A stretch of 64,000 nucleotides of DNA from contig CM063284.1 of NCBI GenBank assembly GCA_032173965.1, forward strand, positions 116,596,410-116,660,409. The letters run 5' to 3'. Under the pieces are notes generated by a model that saw only the letters and a list, made by a program, of their open reading frames with translations, did not search any database and was not told the origin of the DNA. Both the position numbers and the translations under genes were made by a program. The stretch is from Sitta carolinensis. Its lineage: Eukaryota > Chordata > Aves > Passeriformes > Sittidae. Shown here piece by piece: positions 37,513 to 48,159 of the stretch (position 1 is its first letter; the number at the start of each line of letters is the position of its first letter).

Positions 37513-39030
37513 TCCCCCATCATATTTCCTGGTGGATAATTGCTTCCCCCCCCCCCAGCTAGGCACAGCCTTGGCTCTGAAGCACCCTCGTTGCTCTGAG
37601 AGCTGAGGCTAAGTGCAGCCCTTTAGCACACCCAGGATCCCGGAGGATTTGGAGGGAGGCTTTTTTCTTATTGAGCTGTGCCACCCTCACAGGGGAGCTT
37701 GCCTTCCCCACGAGAAAGAATAAAAATAAAATTAAAAAAAAAACTTCGCAAAGGAAAATGGAAATTATTTATAACCTGAGGCACAGCCAGCACTAGGAAA
37801 TGCCTGCCTGATCATCTTGGGCATAGTCACATCTGTGAGCAGCTTGGGCACAGCTTTTGGCTTTGCAGCATTTCCTTGCTCCCAAGCAGGAACCCATTGT
37901 CTCTTTCCATTCCCAGTGTCAGGAAAGTGGGGCATGCCTTCAAAGCAGGGATGCTCAGTGGCTGTGGTCCGCACCCCAGGAGGATATTGCAATGCTATAT
38001 TATATGGGAAGGATCCATTCACACCCAGCACTCCTGCAAGCTGTGATGCTTAAAAAATAATAAAATCAACTCCATATTACTTTAATTGTTTTTAAAATGG
38101 ATGGATTGTAAAGCTGCACAATCCAAGCTGCTTGTAACCCCTTGAAAAGAAGCATAAAGGGGGGACGACGTGACCCATCACTCAGGAATATGGATTTTGA
38201 AATTTCTGTGTCTAACTTATTGAAGATTATATGCCAATATCTAAGTTTGGGAGACTTCTGACCTTTCACCATTGAGGAAGGCTGTGTACAGGTCTAATAT
38301 ACAGTGGGATAATGAAAATATAAGCAATGGCTTCCAGGGTAGAGGCCAAAAGTGTGGAGGCTGTGGTCATTCTTCCAGGAATGATGAACGGGCTTGATTG
38401 ACCAGAAACGTCACTGAGAAAGTGAGAGACCCAAAGAGGTCAATTCCTTCTCTTCAATGGCTTTGGCTATTTTCTTTAAATTAAAAAGAAAAATGGGACA
38501 CTCTAGTCCTTTGTGTAATTTTATAGCCTAAGGAATATTTCCTAGGCTTACTCTGCTGTATGTGCTATATGGGCTATGTGCTATATAAGCAGGATGGGGT
38601 ATTTATCCCCTGAATTTTCATTTGGGTGTTTTTTTTTCTCCTGTTCACATTCATTTACTGCAAAATATCAGCTTCTATATGTTCTATGTTTTTTTTGCCA
38701 TGGATGTCTGATGTCAATGTTTGCTAGCATCATAGGCACATGCAATATTATATGAATGCCTTTTCTCCCTTCCTCACCCTTCTTTTCCTCTCTCTCTCTC
38801 CTTACCCCCTACCTCTCCCAGACAGTTACAACATTTTTGTATGTATTTTTCCATGCTACCTTTAAAGCTTTGAACATAAGGAGGTTCCCAGTCAGCTCCA
38901 CATAATATCACAGTAGCTGTGTCCATTTAAAGATGCTGCAGGACAAAACGTTCAAGGACAGCACCATAAGGGCCTGCTTAGCTCTGGGTGAATAGAGCTC
39001 CATTGTGTTTGCTCATGTGATGACTGCAGT
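37513..39030. other. Unannotated stretch
   Basis: No gene recognised. The stretch ends in CT-rich simple sequence at 38763-38820, close to the large pyrimidine array. Confidence 0.5.
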
Positions 39031-39372
39031 CCTCTCCTCTCCTCTCCTCTCCTCTCCTCTCCTCTCCTCTCCTCTCCTCTCCTCTCCCTTCTCCTCTCCT
39101 CTCCTCTCCTCTCCTCTCCTCTCCTCTCCTCTCCTCTCCTCTCCTCTCCTCTCCTCTCCTCTCCTCTCCTCTCCTCTCCTCTCCTCTCCTCTCCTCTCCT
39201 CTCCTCTCCTCTCCTCTCCTCTCCTCTCCTCTCCTCTCCTCTCCTCTCCTCTCCTCTCCTCTCCTCTCCTCTCCTCTCCTCTCCTCTCCTCTCCTCTCCT
39301 CTCCTCTCCTCTCCTCCTTCCTCTCCTCTCCTCTCCTCTCCTCTCCTCCTCCCTCCCCTCCCCTCTTCTTCA
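39031..39372. repeat. Pyrimidine-only CCTCT pentanucleotide array
   Basis: About 340 bases of tandem CCTCT units (TCCTC in another phase) with a few variant units near 39086, 39313 and 39347-39365. The plus strand is entirely C and T over this span. The repeat can form triplex (H-DNA). Three open frames of 133-166 codons that read through it (repeated SSPLL or GEERR residues) are artefacts of a pentamer repeat lacking stop codons. Confidence 0.98.
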
Positions 39373-39604
39373 GTTTCACGAGGCTGTAATTTTGGTGAAA
39401 AAGACAACTTCAGCAGCCCTGCATCCCTCAGTCTCTCTGCTTTAGTTTCCATCTCTACATCATAGCTTATTCATGACAGTAGATCTCTTCTCTGAACTTG
39501 TATGAGTTGTGGAGAAGAACAAGAGGGGGGGACAAAAGGAGAGTTGTGGGCTGAACTCTCGGAGTTGGTCTGCTTCTGTATCTGTGTAGTTATATATATG
39601 TACA
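39373..39604. other. Spacer between array and CR1
   Basis: Short unique sequence with a small TATATATG patch at 39590. Nothing else recognised. Confidence 0.5.
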
Positions 39605-40195
39605 TCTATCTATATCCCAGAAAGTCAGCCATAATCCTGGGCTGCATCAAAGAAATGTGCAGGTTGAGGGAGGTGATTCTGCCTTTCCAGTCCACTTTCA
39701 TGAGACCCCACCTGGAATCCAGCTCTGGGGCCCCCAACTTAAGAATCTAAGGACATAAACCTTTGTGGAGCAAGTCCAGAGGAGGGCAAAGGAGATCAGA
39801 GGGCTTGACCACCACTCATATGAAGACAGGCTGAAAGGTGAGGTTGTTCAGACTGGGGAAGAAAAGGCTCCAGGGAGACCTTGTAGCATCTTCCAGTACC
39901 TAAAAGGGCTACAAGAGAGCTGGAGAGGTACTTTTTATAAGTGATAGAAAAAGGGGCAATGGCTTTAAACTGAAAGAGGTTAGGTTTAGGTTGGATGTTA
40001 GGAAGAAATTATTTACTGTTTTGGCTGTGGGGCACTGAACAGTTTTCCCAGAGAGGTTGTGGATGCCCACCCTGGAAGTGTTGAAGGCCAGGCTGGATGG
40101 GGTTTTGAGCAACCAGGAACAGCGAAACATGTCCCTGCCCATAGCAGGGGTTTGGGCCTAGATCATCTTCCAATACAAACTAATCTATGATAAAT
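39605..40195 (+). repeat. CR1 LINE, 3' end, about 590 bases
   Basis: A relatively well preserved bird CR1 3' portion. In order: 'cctgggctgcatcaaag', 'aggttgagggaggtgattctg', 'gagaccccacctggaatcc', 'gtccagaggagggc', 'gaagacaggctgaaag', 'ggaagaaatt', 'gccaggctggatggggtttt' and a TCTATGATA-like terminus. It includes the end of ORF2 and the 3' UTR. Frames are broken and the 5' portion is missing. It inserted about 230 bases downstream of the pyrimidine array. Confidence 0.95.
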
Positions 40196-41324
40196 ACATA
40201 CATGATGTATGTATTCTAATATATGTCACTTTCAGCTTCTTCACACTTTTAAACCTGAGGATATTTAATGCAAATCTGCAGTTTATAGGAAACAGGACCA
40301 TCACAACTTTTCTTTCCTCTGAAACTGCATGGGTCAGGCTATGCTGTTGATGGCAGAGAAGTCTCATGGGGAGTGGGGTAAGTGCTATGGTATGTACTTA
40401 CAGCCAGCAAGCATACTTTCTATCAAAAAACTTTGGGCAAGGAGCCATGTTAGATGATGGAGCTGCAGCCTCTGTCCTGGGCAGGGAGGACTGCCTCTGT
40501 GCAGCCATGGCAAAGCTGAGGATGTCCCAGCTTTGAGTGTCTCTGTCTGGAGGGCCCACTGCCAAGCGGTGTTGCAGCCCATGTAGTATCCCTGACCTTG
40601 TGGCATCCTGAGCTTTTGGCTCATGGGAATATGCAGAAGGGAGCTGCACCTCGTTGTCCTCCAGTCCCTCTCAGGGAGCCCCCATTGCCACCGCACAGGC
40701 AAAGGTAAAACGACAGCTCTGACTCCCGTTCAATATTTTTCTGAATGGTGGTGAAAATGCCCCTCATCATAATCTACTCAGTAATAAAAAAATGATCATA
40801 TTTATGTCATTCAGCAGAAATGTATGGTAAATGAGATTCAAAGGATTAATGCACAAAGGAAATGTCAATGTTAATCTATAGACAGTCCCTTTAGTCCTGC
40901 TTGTCATAAATTCAGAGCAAGAGAGTTTGCAGACTGGCTTGGGAAGGATAAAATCGAAGGATTAAACAAACCATAACTCAATCTTTCAGTGCCTTGAATT
41001 TTTACTTTTGGGGGATTTTCCTCTGTAGTTTTTCTTAAAAGGACATATATCTTTAGTGAGAGAGAGAAATTACAAACATTAGACCGTGAAAGTTGGGCTT
41101 TCTTATAGTCATGCTTGCACAGGCAGGCTCTAACTCAAATCAGCTGTGCCAGTTTAAAGCTGTGCTAGTATCTTTTATTGCTAACACTGAGCTACTTGGG
41201 TTACTCACTGTTGTGTCTTCTGTGGGAATATAGGAAGAGACAGGCTGGCTTTGTCTCCCTTCTGACAGGGAGGCTCTGTATCTACCCGTCCTCAGCAATC
41301 AGATCATAAAATTAGAGCTTCACA
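40196..41324. other. Unannotated stretch
   Basis: No repeat or gene recognised. A 105-codon minus-strand frame at 40385-40702 has no identifiable domain. Confidence 0.5.
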
Positions 41325-41371
41325 ATTGTTGTTGTTGGGTTTGTGGTGTTATTTTGTTTTGTTTTGTTTTC
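41325..41371. repeat. T/G-rich simple repeat
   Basis: TTG triplets followed by TTTTG pentamers. It is low-complexity sequence. Confidence 0.8.
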
Positions 41372-41589
41372 TTGGATGAATGTTAAATTTGTTTTGCTTC
41401 CCAGCATTCCAGCTCAGCCTGAAAGGAGGGTGTGGATCTTTGGATAATGTGAAGGACAGCTCAGGTCTGATTTTTTTCTCTGGATGAAGGACTCAGCCTT
41501 ACACCAGGATTCACAAGGGTAGTACTTTCTGCTCATTCATTTGCACTGCAGTCTGCCTGGTGCCAGGCCCTGCCCAACTCCTTAGCGTA

Positions 41590-41800
41590 GAAAATGTGTA
41601 TTCAATTGCATGTCTAATTCGTTCACAAATTTTCCACGAGTGTTGAACCAAATCACACTGCAAAGACTATGCCTAGTTATGTGCCTAACTCAGCATTTGC
41701 ACACAAAATTGCCTAATGAGCATGTGCAATTATGGCAATTAGACTTGTGAATTAAGCATGCAAATACCCTAGCATTTGGGTTAGAGAGTCATAGCCCATA
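41590..41800. promoter_or_regulatory. Candidate conserved noncoding element
   Basis: AT-rich, non-repetitive sequence with many homeodomain and octamer-like words (GCATGTCTAATTCG, TTGCCTAATGAGC, repeated CAATTATGG/CAATTAG, ATGCAAAT). Four similar CAATTA/GCATG words fall in 120 bases. This matches the look of developmental enhancers but was not tested by alignment. Confidence 0.25.
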
Positions 41801-42689
41801 TCACTAGAAATAGCATAACCTATTTTAGATACAATGAAAAAGCACAACCACCTTTTCCAGTGTGACCACATTCATGAAAAGAGAGCATTGTAAGACCTTT
41901 GGCTTGGGGAGGAAAAACTACAAGCTCTGGGCAGAGACCATAAGGAATCTGCAAATGAAATGAGACTTCAGATGCTTCTGCTTCCTGTCCCAGGTGTCTC
42001 TTGCTCATAATGAAATACCAGCATGATCTCACAGAGCATACCTTGTCTTAATGGGGTTATTCACATGCAGCCTCCATCAGCAGGAACTGCTGTAAAAAAA
42101 GTGGACAACTTTCCTTCTATTATAGTCCTTTCCACTAAAAATACAGTACAATGCAGAACTACCCTATGCTCACATGAATGTTGCTGCTGAATTTGTAGGT
42201 TTCTAAGATAGTTCCACTTTGAGGCATTCTCATCCTACTGAGGGAAGGTACTGCTGGCTGCAGCACAAATCCCAGGGTAAGGTGTGAATTCACTTGGCAG
42301 CTGCCACGACTGAAATTTTTGCATCAGTTATTGATGCCGTAGTGAAATAAGGTTAACAAACACAGAGGTGACCAGGTGGTCCGAGATAAACAGGTGAGGG
42401 AGCATATTTCTGTAATAAAGAAAAGTCTTGGGAGGGAAACTATACCCCCACCCCCCTTAAATTTATGCTTCAATAAGGTGATTTCAAACTCGTTGGGAAA
42501 TCAAGGACTTCGTAGCTGATCAGCACAAACAAAAATAATCCAGGTGGCAAGTCTGATGAGATATGACCTTGTTCAAAATCAATAGACTGTTCCCCTTCCA
42601 CTGAGCACAACTGACTCTCGAATGAGTTTACTTCAACAGAGGCATTTCCCTCACAACATTAACATTTTAATTGCTTGTGCAGGATTTTC
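41801..42689. other. Unannotated stretch
   Basis: No gene or repeat recognised. Confidence 0.5.
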
Positions 42690-43030
42690 TGGAAAATTAA
42701 CCCAGCGCTGGTTGAGCGCCGGGTGAGGATGCTGGGCGCAGGGCTGGGAGCGCAGGCGGTTCTGCGGGGAGCTGCAAACACATACCGCCACCTAAAGGAA
42801 AGAAACCCGCAAGGAAACAGCGGAAAGCTGCTCCCTTCTACTGCCTCTCTGCCAGAGATGGTTAAAACAAAGAGCCTTAATTTGCTTCTCGCAGCCTGCC
42901 TCCCTGATGCCTTCCGAAGGGTTGTCGCCCTGGCAAAGCAGGACAAGTGGGTCGGTATCGTGTACTCCCTGCTGCAGGACCGGTAACACCATGGCCGCAC
43001 ACCCGGCAGTCGGCACGGGGTAGCTTCTCA
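42690..43030. promoter_or_regulatory. Weak CpG-rich patch
   Basis: About 20 CpG sites in 340 bases, densest at 42700-42770 and 42985-43020. This is well above surrounding DNA but short of a classical island. A 103-codon plus-strand frame (42675-42986) and 113- and 95-codon minus-strand frames cross it without recognisable domains. It could be an alternative promoter, a distal element or a chance GC patch. Confidence 0.35.
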
Positions 43031-45014
43031 AGTTGTCCCAACTTCTTTGTGTGTCTATGGAGTCTTGTAGCAGGGCCACAAATTATGTGCAGATAGGTCT
43101 TGTGCCAGGGGAGATAGCCGGGAAGGCTCTGCTGGGAGCAAAACCCCGCCTGTGCTGCGGCACAGGGCTGCGGCGCTGCTCCCGCTGCCAGGTCCTGCGG
43201 GAGTAGGAAGAAAGCTCAGGCCGATACAGTAATGGATGGATGAGGAGGGTGGGTGGCAGCCTAGTAGGTGGTCTTTAGATCATGTCTGATTTTGCTTCAT
43301 TATCTAACGTAGATTGCATAAATGCCAAGGGGACAGGACTGAGATCTGCTCAGTCCAGCTGAATATCTTAACTCCTAGTACTAAAGAGACAGACTTCTTT
43401 TGAGCAGTCTTTTTCTGGCTTCATTCCTGGCTGCACAGAGGAGGCAGGCAGAAGAAACTATTTACAGAGAATATATTCCCACCGAGTATTCCCAACCCGT
43501 TTATGAGCAAAGCCTGTGAAAATAAAGGGATGGGGTGGGGGAGGGGAAGGGAATCTTCCTCCTGCCTTCTGTAAGTCTGTGGAGCATAAAGAAAAGAACC
43601 TCTTTCAAACAGATCTAGGCAACCCTGAGCCACAGAACTGTGTCCTTGAGGTGTGGCTAACATGTCAGCCCATAGGGCTGAGCAGGCTCTGTACCAAATC
43701 ACCAGCAATAAAAAAAAGGGTGAGTTTGGGAACTTCCCTTGGTTTGGAGTGCTGTCCAATTTCCTCGGCGAGTGGCTGCCAATATCACATTAACACCTTG
43801 ACTGCCAGTAAGGTGGGGCTCTCAAGGGCTGAGCCAGAGAGTGAAGGCTGGAGGGGTGTGGAGGCACGAGTAGCTGCACACTAAAAAGCAGCCCATTCAG
43901 GGGTGGGCTGAGGTGAGGGGAGCCTGTGCTCATAGAAGCCTTTTTGGTGTTTCAAAGGCAAAGTGCTGGTGTTTTGGGGCACTTTTGCAGCGTAGTAATG
44001 TTTCCTTAAGTGCATGTCCGTAGACAGACATACACACAGTGCCTCCTGCCTAGGCTCTGCCGGCAGCCCTTTACCTGATGTCTGACTTCAAGCAATTGGT
44101 TGCGCCCAAGTGCTTGGCATCACATATGGCTGTCCTGGGAGGAATGATGTCTCAGAGAGACAGGAGGTTATGCACAGACAGCAGCGCCCCACTGAGCAGT
44201 CAAAACCAGCACATTCCTGGGATTCCTGCAGGGCCAGCCCCAATCTGCACCTCAGAGCTCACCCGTGAGAGCACTTCTGGTCTGGTGGGACACTGGACCA
44301 CTGTTCTCTGAGGTCAAACATTACCGGTTCACAGATCCAGGAAAGCTCTCCGGGAAAGCTGCGAGGTCACTGGCAGGCCAGATGGATATAGTTTTATCTT
44401 ATGTGAGTTATTTTCTTTTAAAAACTGATTATGATCTCAGCATCCCTACTCAGTGTGACCACGGAGCAGGTTTAGGATGTATCTTTCTTGTTTGTGCTGT
44501 TCTACATTGTAGTTTATAGCCTTGGTTGTAGTACAGAAAGTGCTTGCTGGGAAGTAAGTTTCTCAGACTGAAAGTAAAATTAATGTGATTTTCTTCATAG
44601 AGAACTTTAATTTTATTAGTGGTAAGTTCTTTACAATGATGTAGCTGTATTTGAGGTATTTTTAATACTACCTTAAGATCTTTTCAATTAAATATATTTT
44701 TCCTTTTGATGTCCAGGTGTGTTCAATTCTGTAAGCCAATGAATATCTGTGTTCAGTTGGGGTTTTTCAATCCCATGCAATATCTGCAGTGGAAGTCACT
44801 AGCATCTTGCTCTCTTCCATCTGTAGTATTGTTTAATGGGTTGGAGGTAAATGTAACTGGGTAGGGATGAAAAGAGGGATCCTCAGATGGGCTAGGGTAC
44901 TGTAAAGCACTGTTTTAAAACCTGAACATAGCTTCTCATTAATTAGTACTACAGTTGTATGGACACGACCATAATAAGTGCTGGAAGGAACAGTGTCCTA
45001 GGGAAAGCAGTTGA
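43031..45014. other. Unannotated stretch
   Basis: About 2 kb of ordinary noncoding DNA. The longest frame, 122 codons at 43516-43884, overlaps a 112-codon minus-strand frame and neither shows a domain. Confidence 0.5.
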
Positions 45015-45125
45015 TGATACTTCAAACAGATTTCTGTGTAGACTTGAACAAAAAGCTGTTTACTCCTCTGTGCCTTAATTTTTACATCTGATTAGAGTTG
45101 TTATGATTAAAGCTGATGAAGCATT
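45015..45125 (+). repeat. Degraded MIR SINE
   Basis: The plus strand shows 'tactcctctgtgccttaat', then 'acatctgattagag', then 'ttgttatgattaaagctgatgaag' in the order of the MIR core and 3' half. It is diverged and truncated at both ends. Confidence 0.6.
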
Positions 45126-45764
45126 TTCAATTCAATGACTGGAGAAGTTGGTTCTGGCTAAAAGGACTAAAGGAATATTTCACAGCTGTTCCTCCCATGG
45201 AGCCAAGGAAGCCAAGTTGTCCCTTTCTAATAGACAGAAAAAGGATTTATGCAAAATATATACATATTAATTTCATGCTATGTATAAATTACCTTACAGT
45301 ATTATTCTCTTAAAATTTTGAATATCACCTGTATATTCTGTAAGTATTAAAGCATTTTAATATCATGCCTTAACATTTCTTACATGATTCAGTGAACTAG
45401 TTTTCTGTTAATTGTTTCAGCTTTTTCAGAGAGAAATGCTTTTGCAAACTTATTGGAAATTTCCTTTCTGCTTTTTACCTTCTGATTTTGAAAGTATTTG
45501 ATTCCCCTTTGCTGATGTTTCTGCACTTGCAGTGTGGCTAGGGCCAAGGATTAAATGCTCTTGGTGTGTTTTGGGGGCTGTGGCAAAGTACTGCCAGTGA
45601 ATGTCCATAAGACAGTCAGTGCTTCCATGCCTGCAACAGTAGTGGCTCAGGGTGGCCTCTTTACATGCCAGCCACCATCCAGCTTTTCTGTCATTGCCTC
45701 TCTGTATGGGGTCTAGCTGAGCAGAAGTTGATATTCCCCCAGCAGTCCTCACAGAGCTGTTCTT
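45126..45764. other. Unannotated stretch upstream of an LTR
   Basis: No confident assignment. The last 60 bases may already belong to the 5' end of the LTR, whose outer boundary is unclear. Confidence 0.4.
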
Positions 45765-46273
45765 GCATTGGAAGCTGATAACCCACCACTGTTTTGGCTA
45801 CTGCTGAGCAGTGCTCACAGAGCACCAAGGCTGTCTCTTCCAGACTCCACTCTCACCAGCAGGCTGGGAAAGGGCAAGATCTTGGGATGGGAGGCAGTCA
45901 GGACAGCTGACCCAAACTGACCAAAGGGATATTCATACCATAAGCTAATTCCATTCCAAAAGCTAAGAGGATGGAGGAGGGGAGAGTATTTGTTACTGCA
46001 ATGTTTGTCTTGTGGAGCAACCACTCTGTGTACTAAGGTCCTGCTTCCCAGGAAGTAGCTGGACATCATCTGCTGAGGGACACTGGAGAATAAATATTTT
46101 GTTTTCCTGTTTCCACATACGACCTTTGTTTTTGCTTCTTTTAAGCTGCCTTTATCTTGACTCACAAGGGTTTTGTTTCCACCTTATTTTCTCCTCTGCC
46201 CTGTGCTCCTGAAGAGAGAGTGGTAGAGTAGCTTGGTCGGCACCTGGCATCCAGCCAAGGACAACCCATCACA
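45765..46273 (+). mobile_element. Endogenous retrovirus 5' LTR, songbird type
   Basis: The sequence follows, block by block, an LTR I know from songbird genomes. It has a 'gataacccaccactgttttgg' segment, an 'agcaccaaggctgtctc' segment, a 'cagctgacccaaactgacca' segment, a 'ggatattcataccat' segment, an 'ggagaataaat' segment (AATAAA at 46089) and a C/T-rich R-U5 portion. It ends in CA at 46273. Substitutions throughout mark it as old. The exact start and any target-site duplication are not clear. The LTR would have supplied promoter and polyadenylation signals. Confidence 0.8.
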
Positions 46274-46281
46274 GTCCTTTT

Positions 46282-46299
46282 TGGTGCTCAGTGTGAGAC
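46282..46299 (+). other. Retroviral primer-binding site, lysine-tRNA-like
   Basis: Eight bases after the LTR end, TGGTGCTCAGTGTGAGAC matches 12 of 18 positions of the standard lysine-tRNA primer-binding site, and all six differences are transitions. Position and match fix the orientation and the 5' LTR boundary. The degree of decay agrees with that of the LTR. Confidence 0.7.
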
Positions 46300-46374
46300 A
46301 CGAGACAGTGGCAGTTTTTTATTAAGTGTGCTACAGCTGTAGTAGTTGTGAAGTGGCAAACACCTGCAGAGGCC

Positions 46375-46629
46375 ATGGAGTTTGTTGACTGCACTGCTTA
46401 TCTCTATTTTGCTGAGCTTGGGAACACGTTAGTACAAGCAACATCTCTGTGTTTTGCCCTGGCATTGATGGCCTTGCTGTGCTGGGGGAGCTATCTTGTG
46501 CAGATGGTGAGGGAATACATCTCCCTCCTCCTACCTGGGGTTGATGTGGATGGTTTTATTATGAGGTTCCTGAGATTCTTGTTCATGCTTGTAAGCTCTT
46601 TAATACTGGTAATCACCACCATAGAATAG
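46375..46629 (+). CDS. Small two-span membrane protein frame in retroviral leader
   Basis: An intact frame of 84 codons starts at an ATG in an excellent Kozak context (GAGGCCATGG) about 75 bases after the primer-binding site and ends at a TAG. The in-frame GTG at 46348 would extend it by nine residues but is not a likely start in an animal. Residues 22-42 and 65-83 are strongly hydrophobic and could span membranes. Between them lie a basic/acidic VREY segment and a LPGVDVDG loop. A few basic residues (R64, R67) precede the second span. It is not gag, pol or env as I know them. The product may be an accessory or leader peptide of this retrovirus lineage, or a frame open by chance in an old provirus. 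Translation is unproven. Confidence 0.45.
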   Translation: MEFVDCTAYLYFAELGNTLVQATSLCFALALMALLCWGSYLVQMVREYISLLLPGVDVDGFIMRFLRFLFMLVSSLILVITTIE

Positions 46630-47171
46630 TATGTAGCCTGTGGAATCTGGTGTCATCCTGGTGTCAGAGAAGACAACTTTTAGGTCAGGAGAGACTGAAG
46701 TGTGTTTGGATGAAACAGATTCCTGTGTGGGATGATGTGTGAAAGAATTTGGGCAGGTTCCTAGAATGGTTGTCATGTCCCATAGCCTGGGACTTGAAAC
46801 CAGAACATGAAAATAACCCTGAATAACTGGCGTGCCACCTCACAGGAGAGTGCTTTGCCTACCCCAGTGAAAACTAGTCTCCATCAGTGTACTGGTGCTT
46901 GGCCTGTGCCTCTGAGTGCTCTCAGAGGACTGCCGTTGAGACAGACACCCAAACACAACAGTCATTGCTCCAACAGTCATCTTAAAAAAGAAACAGTGGA
47001 TAAGGAAATCAACGGGTCTATATAATTTGTTAGTAAGGGAGGAGAAAGAAGAGTAAAAGTTTGTTCAAGAAGCTGATCCTTCAACAAAGAAATTAAAGGA
47101 AGGAGTGGGACAATTGAGGCAGGAAGCAGAAAATACTTGGTCCCTGACCACAGAATTTCAAGATATATAGA
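46630..47171 (+). pseudogene. Degraded retroviral internal region
   Basis: About 540 bases between the small frame and the second LTR piece. No long frame survives. The end (47065-47165) reads, in one frame, as an acidic, lysine- and glutamine-rich helical stretch ending at a stop, which could be a gag coiled-coil remnant. Most of gag and all of pol and env must be deleted. Confidence 0.5.
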
Positions 47172-47436
47172 AGACATTTGTCTTCCAGAGCAACTGAAGT
47201 CCTACTTTCTGGGAACTGTCTGGGCATCACCTGCTGGTAGGAAGTAGAGAATAAATCTTTTGTTCCCTTTACTTCTGTGCACAGCCTTTGGTTTTGCTTT
47301 ATTAAACTGTCTTTATCTTGATCCAAGTGCTTTTCTCTATCTTATTTTTTACCTACCCTGCCCTCTCCAGCTGAGAAGGGGGATGATAAGAGCAGCGCTT
47401 GAGTATCTGGCATCCAGCCAAAGTCAACCCACCACA
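47172..47436 (+). mobile_element. Truncated second LTR of the same retrovirus
   Basis: This aligns by eye to the downstream half of the LTR at 45765-46273: TTTGTCTTCC against TTTGTCTTGT, then 'gggcatcacctgctgg' against 'ggacatcatctgctgag', then a shared GAGAATAAAT, TTATCTTGA and TCTGGCATCCAGCCAA. It ends in CA at 47436 and keeps an ATTAAA polyadenylation-type signal at 47301. The upstream half of the LTR (U3) is missing, so this is either a rearranged 3' LTR or a separate truncated copy. Confidence 0.8.
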
Positions 47437-48159
47437 TTTCCCAGGGCAAGTCATTGGCAAGTTCAGGAAACTAGTTTAGAAATAAAAGGCTCACTATGAC
47501 TTTACCTAAGCCCACTCATACCATCATGAGTGTCTTGAGGCTCTGCAGGGGAGCAGGGTTAACAAACAGCTTCAGCCCTTCTCCAAGCAGGTGATGCCTG
47601 CAGAAGCAGATCCAGAGCATTTGCTGGGTGACAAATGACTGTTGTGTGGATGCTGTAGCCTTCTGGGAGCCAGTGAAGGGCTCCTCGCCCCAGGCACTTT
47701 GATGATGTTGGTCCCACCTTGTGACTTCTGTGGAGTGACTTCGATGTGCCCTGGGGAGAATCAGCCACGACCTGCATTTTTCTCACTTAGCATAACCAGT
47801 CCACAGCCCTGCCTAGTTGGCCTAGAGCTGGAAGGCTGCAGAAGAGTACCACATACATCCCAGTGGAAAAACCGTCTTTGAAGAATGGAAAAGGCAGGCT
47901 CAGGGGAATATGTATCTGTGATTAATCTGTTCAGCCACTGGGTGCCAATGTTGGCTCATGTTTGATAATTGGATACATTTTTCTATGGGAAGAGGAATTT
48001 TTAAAATCTAAAAGAAAATGCTGTCGTTTTGAGAGGCTGCAGAGACTGGAAAAATATCCCTGAGAGCATGTGAATTTTTCTTCAAACAAATCTGGAAGTG
48101 GAGTGCCAGGAAGGCGTCCATGAGGGCTGAGGAGACAAGGGAGCCCTGCATTAATAAAA
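47437..48159. other. Unannotated stretch
   Basis: Ordinary noncoding sequence downstream of the retroviral remnant. No gene recognised. Confidence 0.5.

Noticed and set aside
38952..39452. Stop-free frames of 166, 133 and 146 codons
   Set aside because: They translate a CCTCT pentamer array and have a five-residue periodic composition, so they are not proteins.
46348..46374. Nine-residue upstream extension of the retroviral small frame
   Set aside because: It begins at GTG. The downstream ATG at 46375 has an optimal Kozak context and is the likelier start in an animal.
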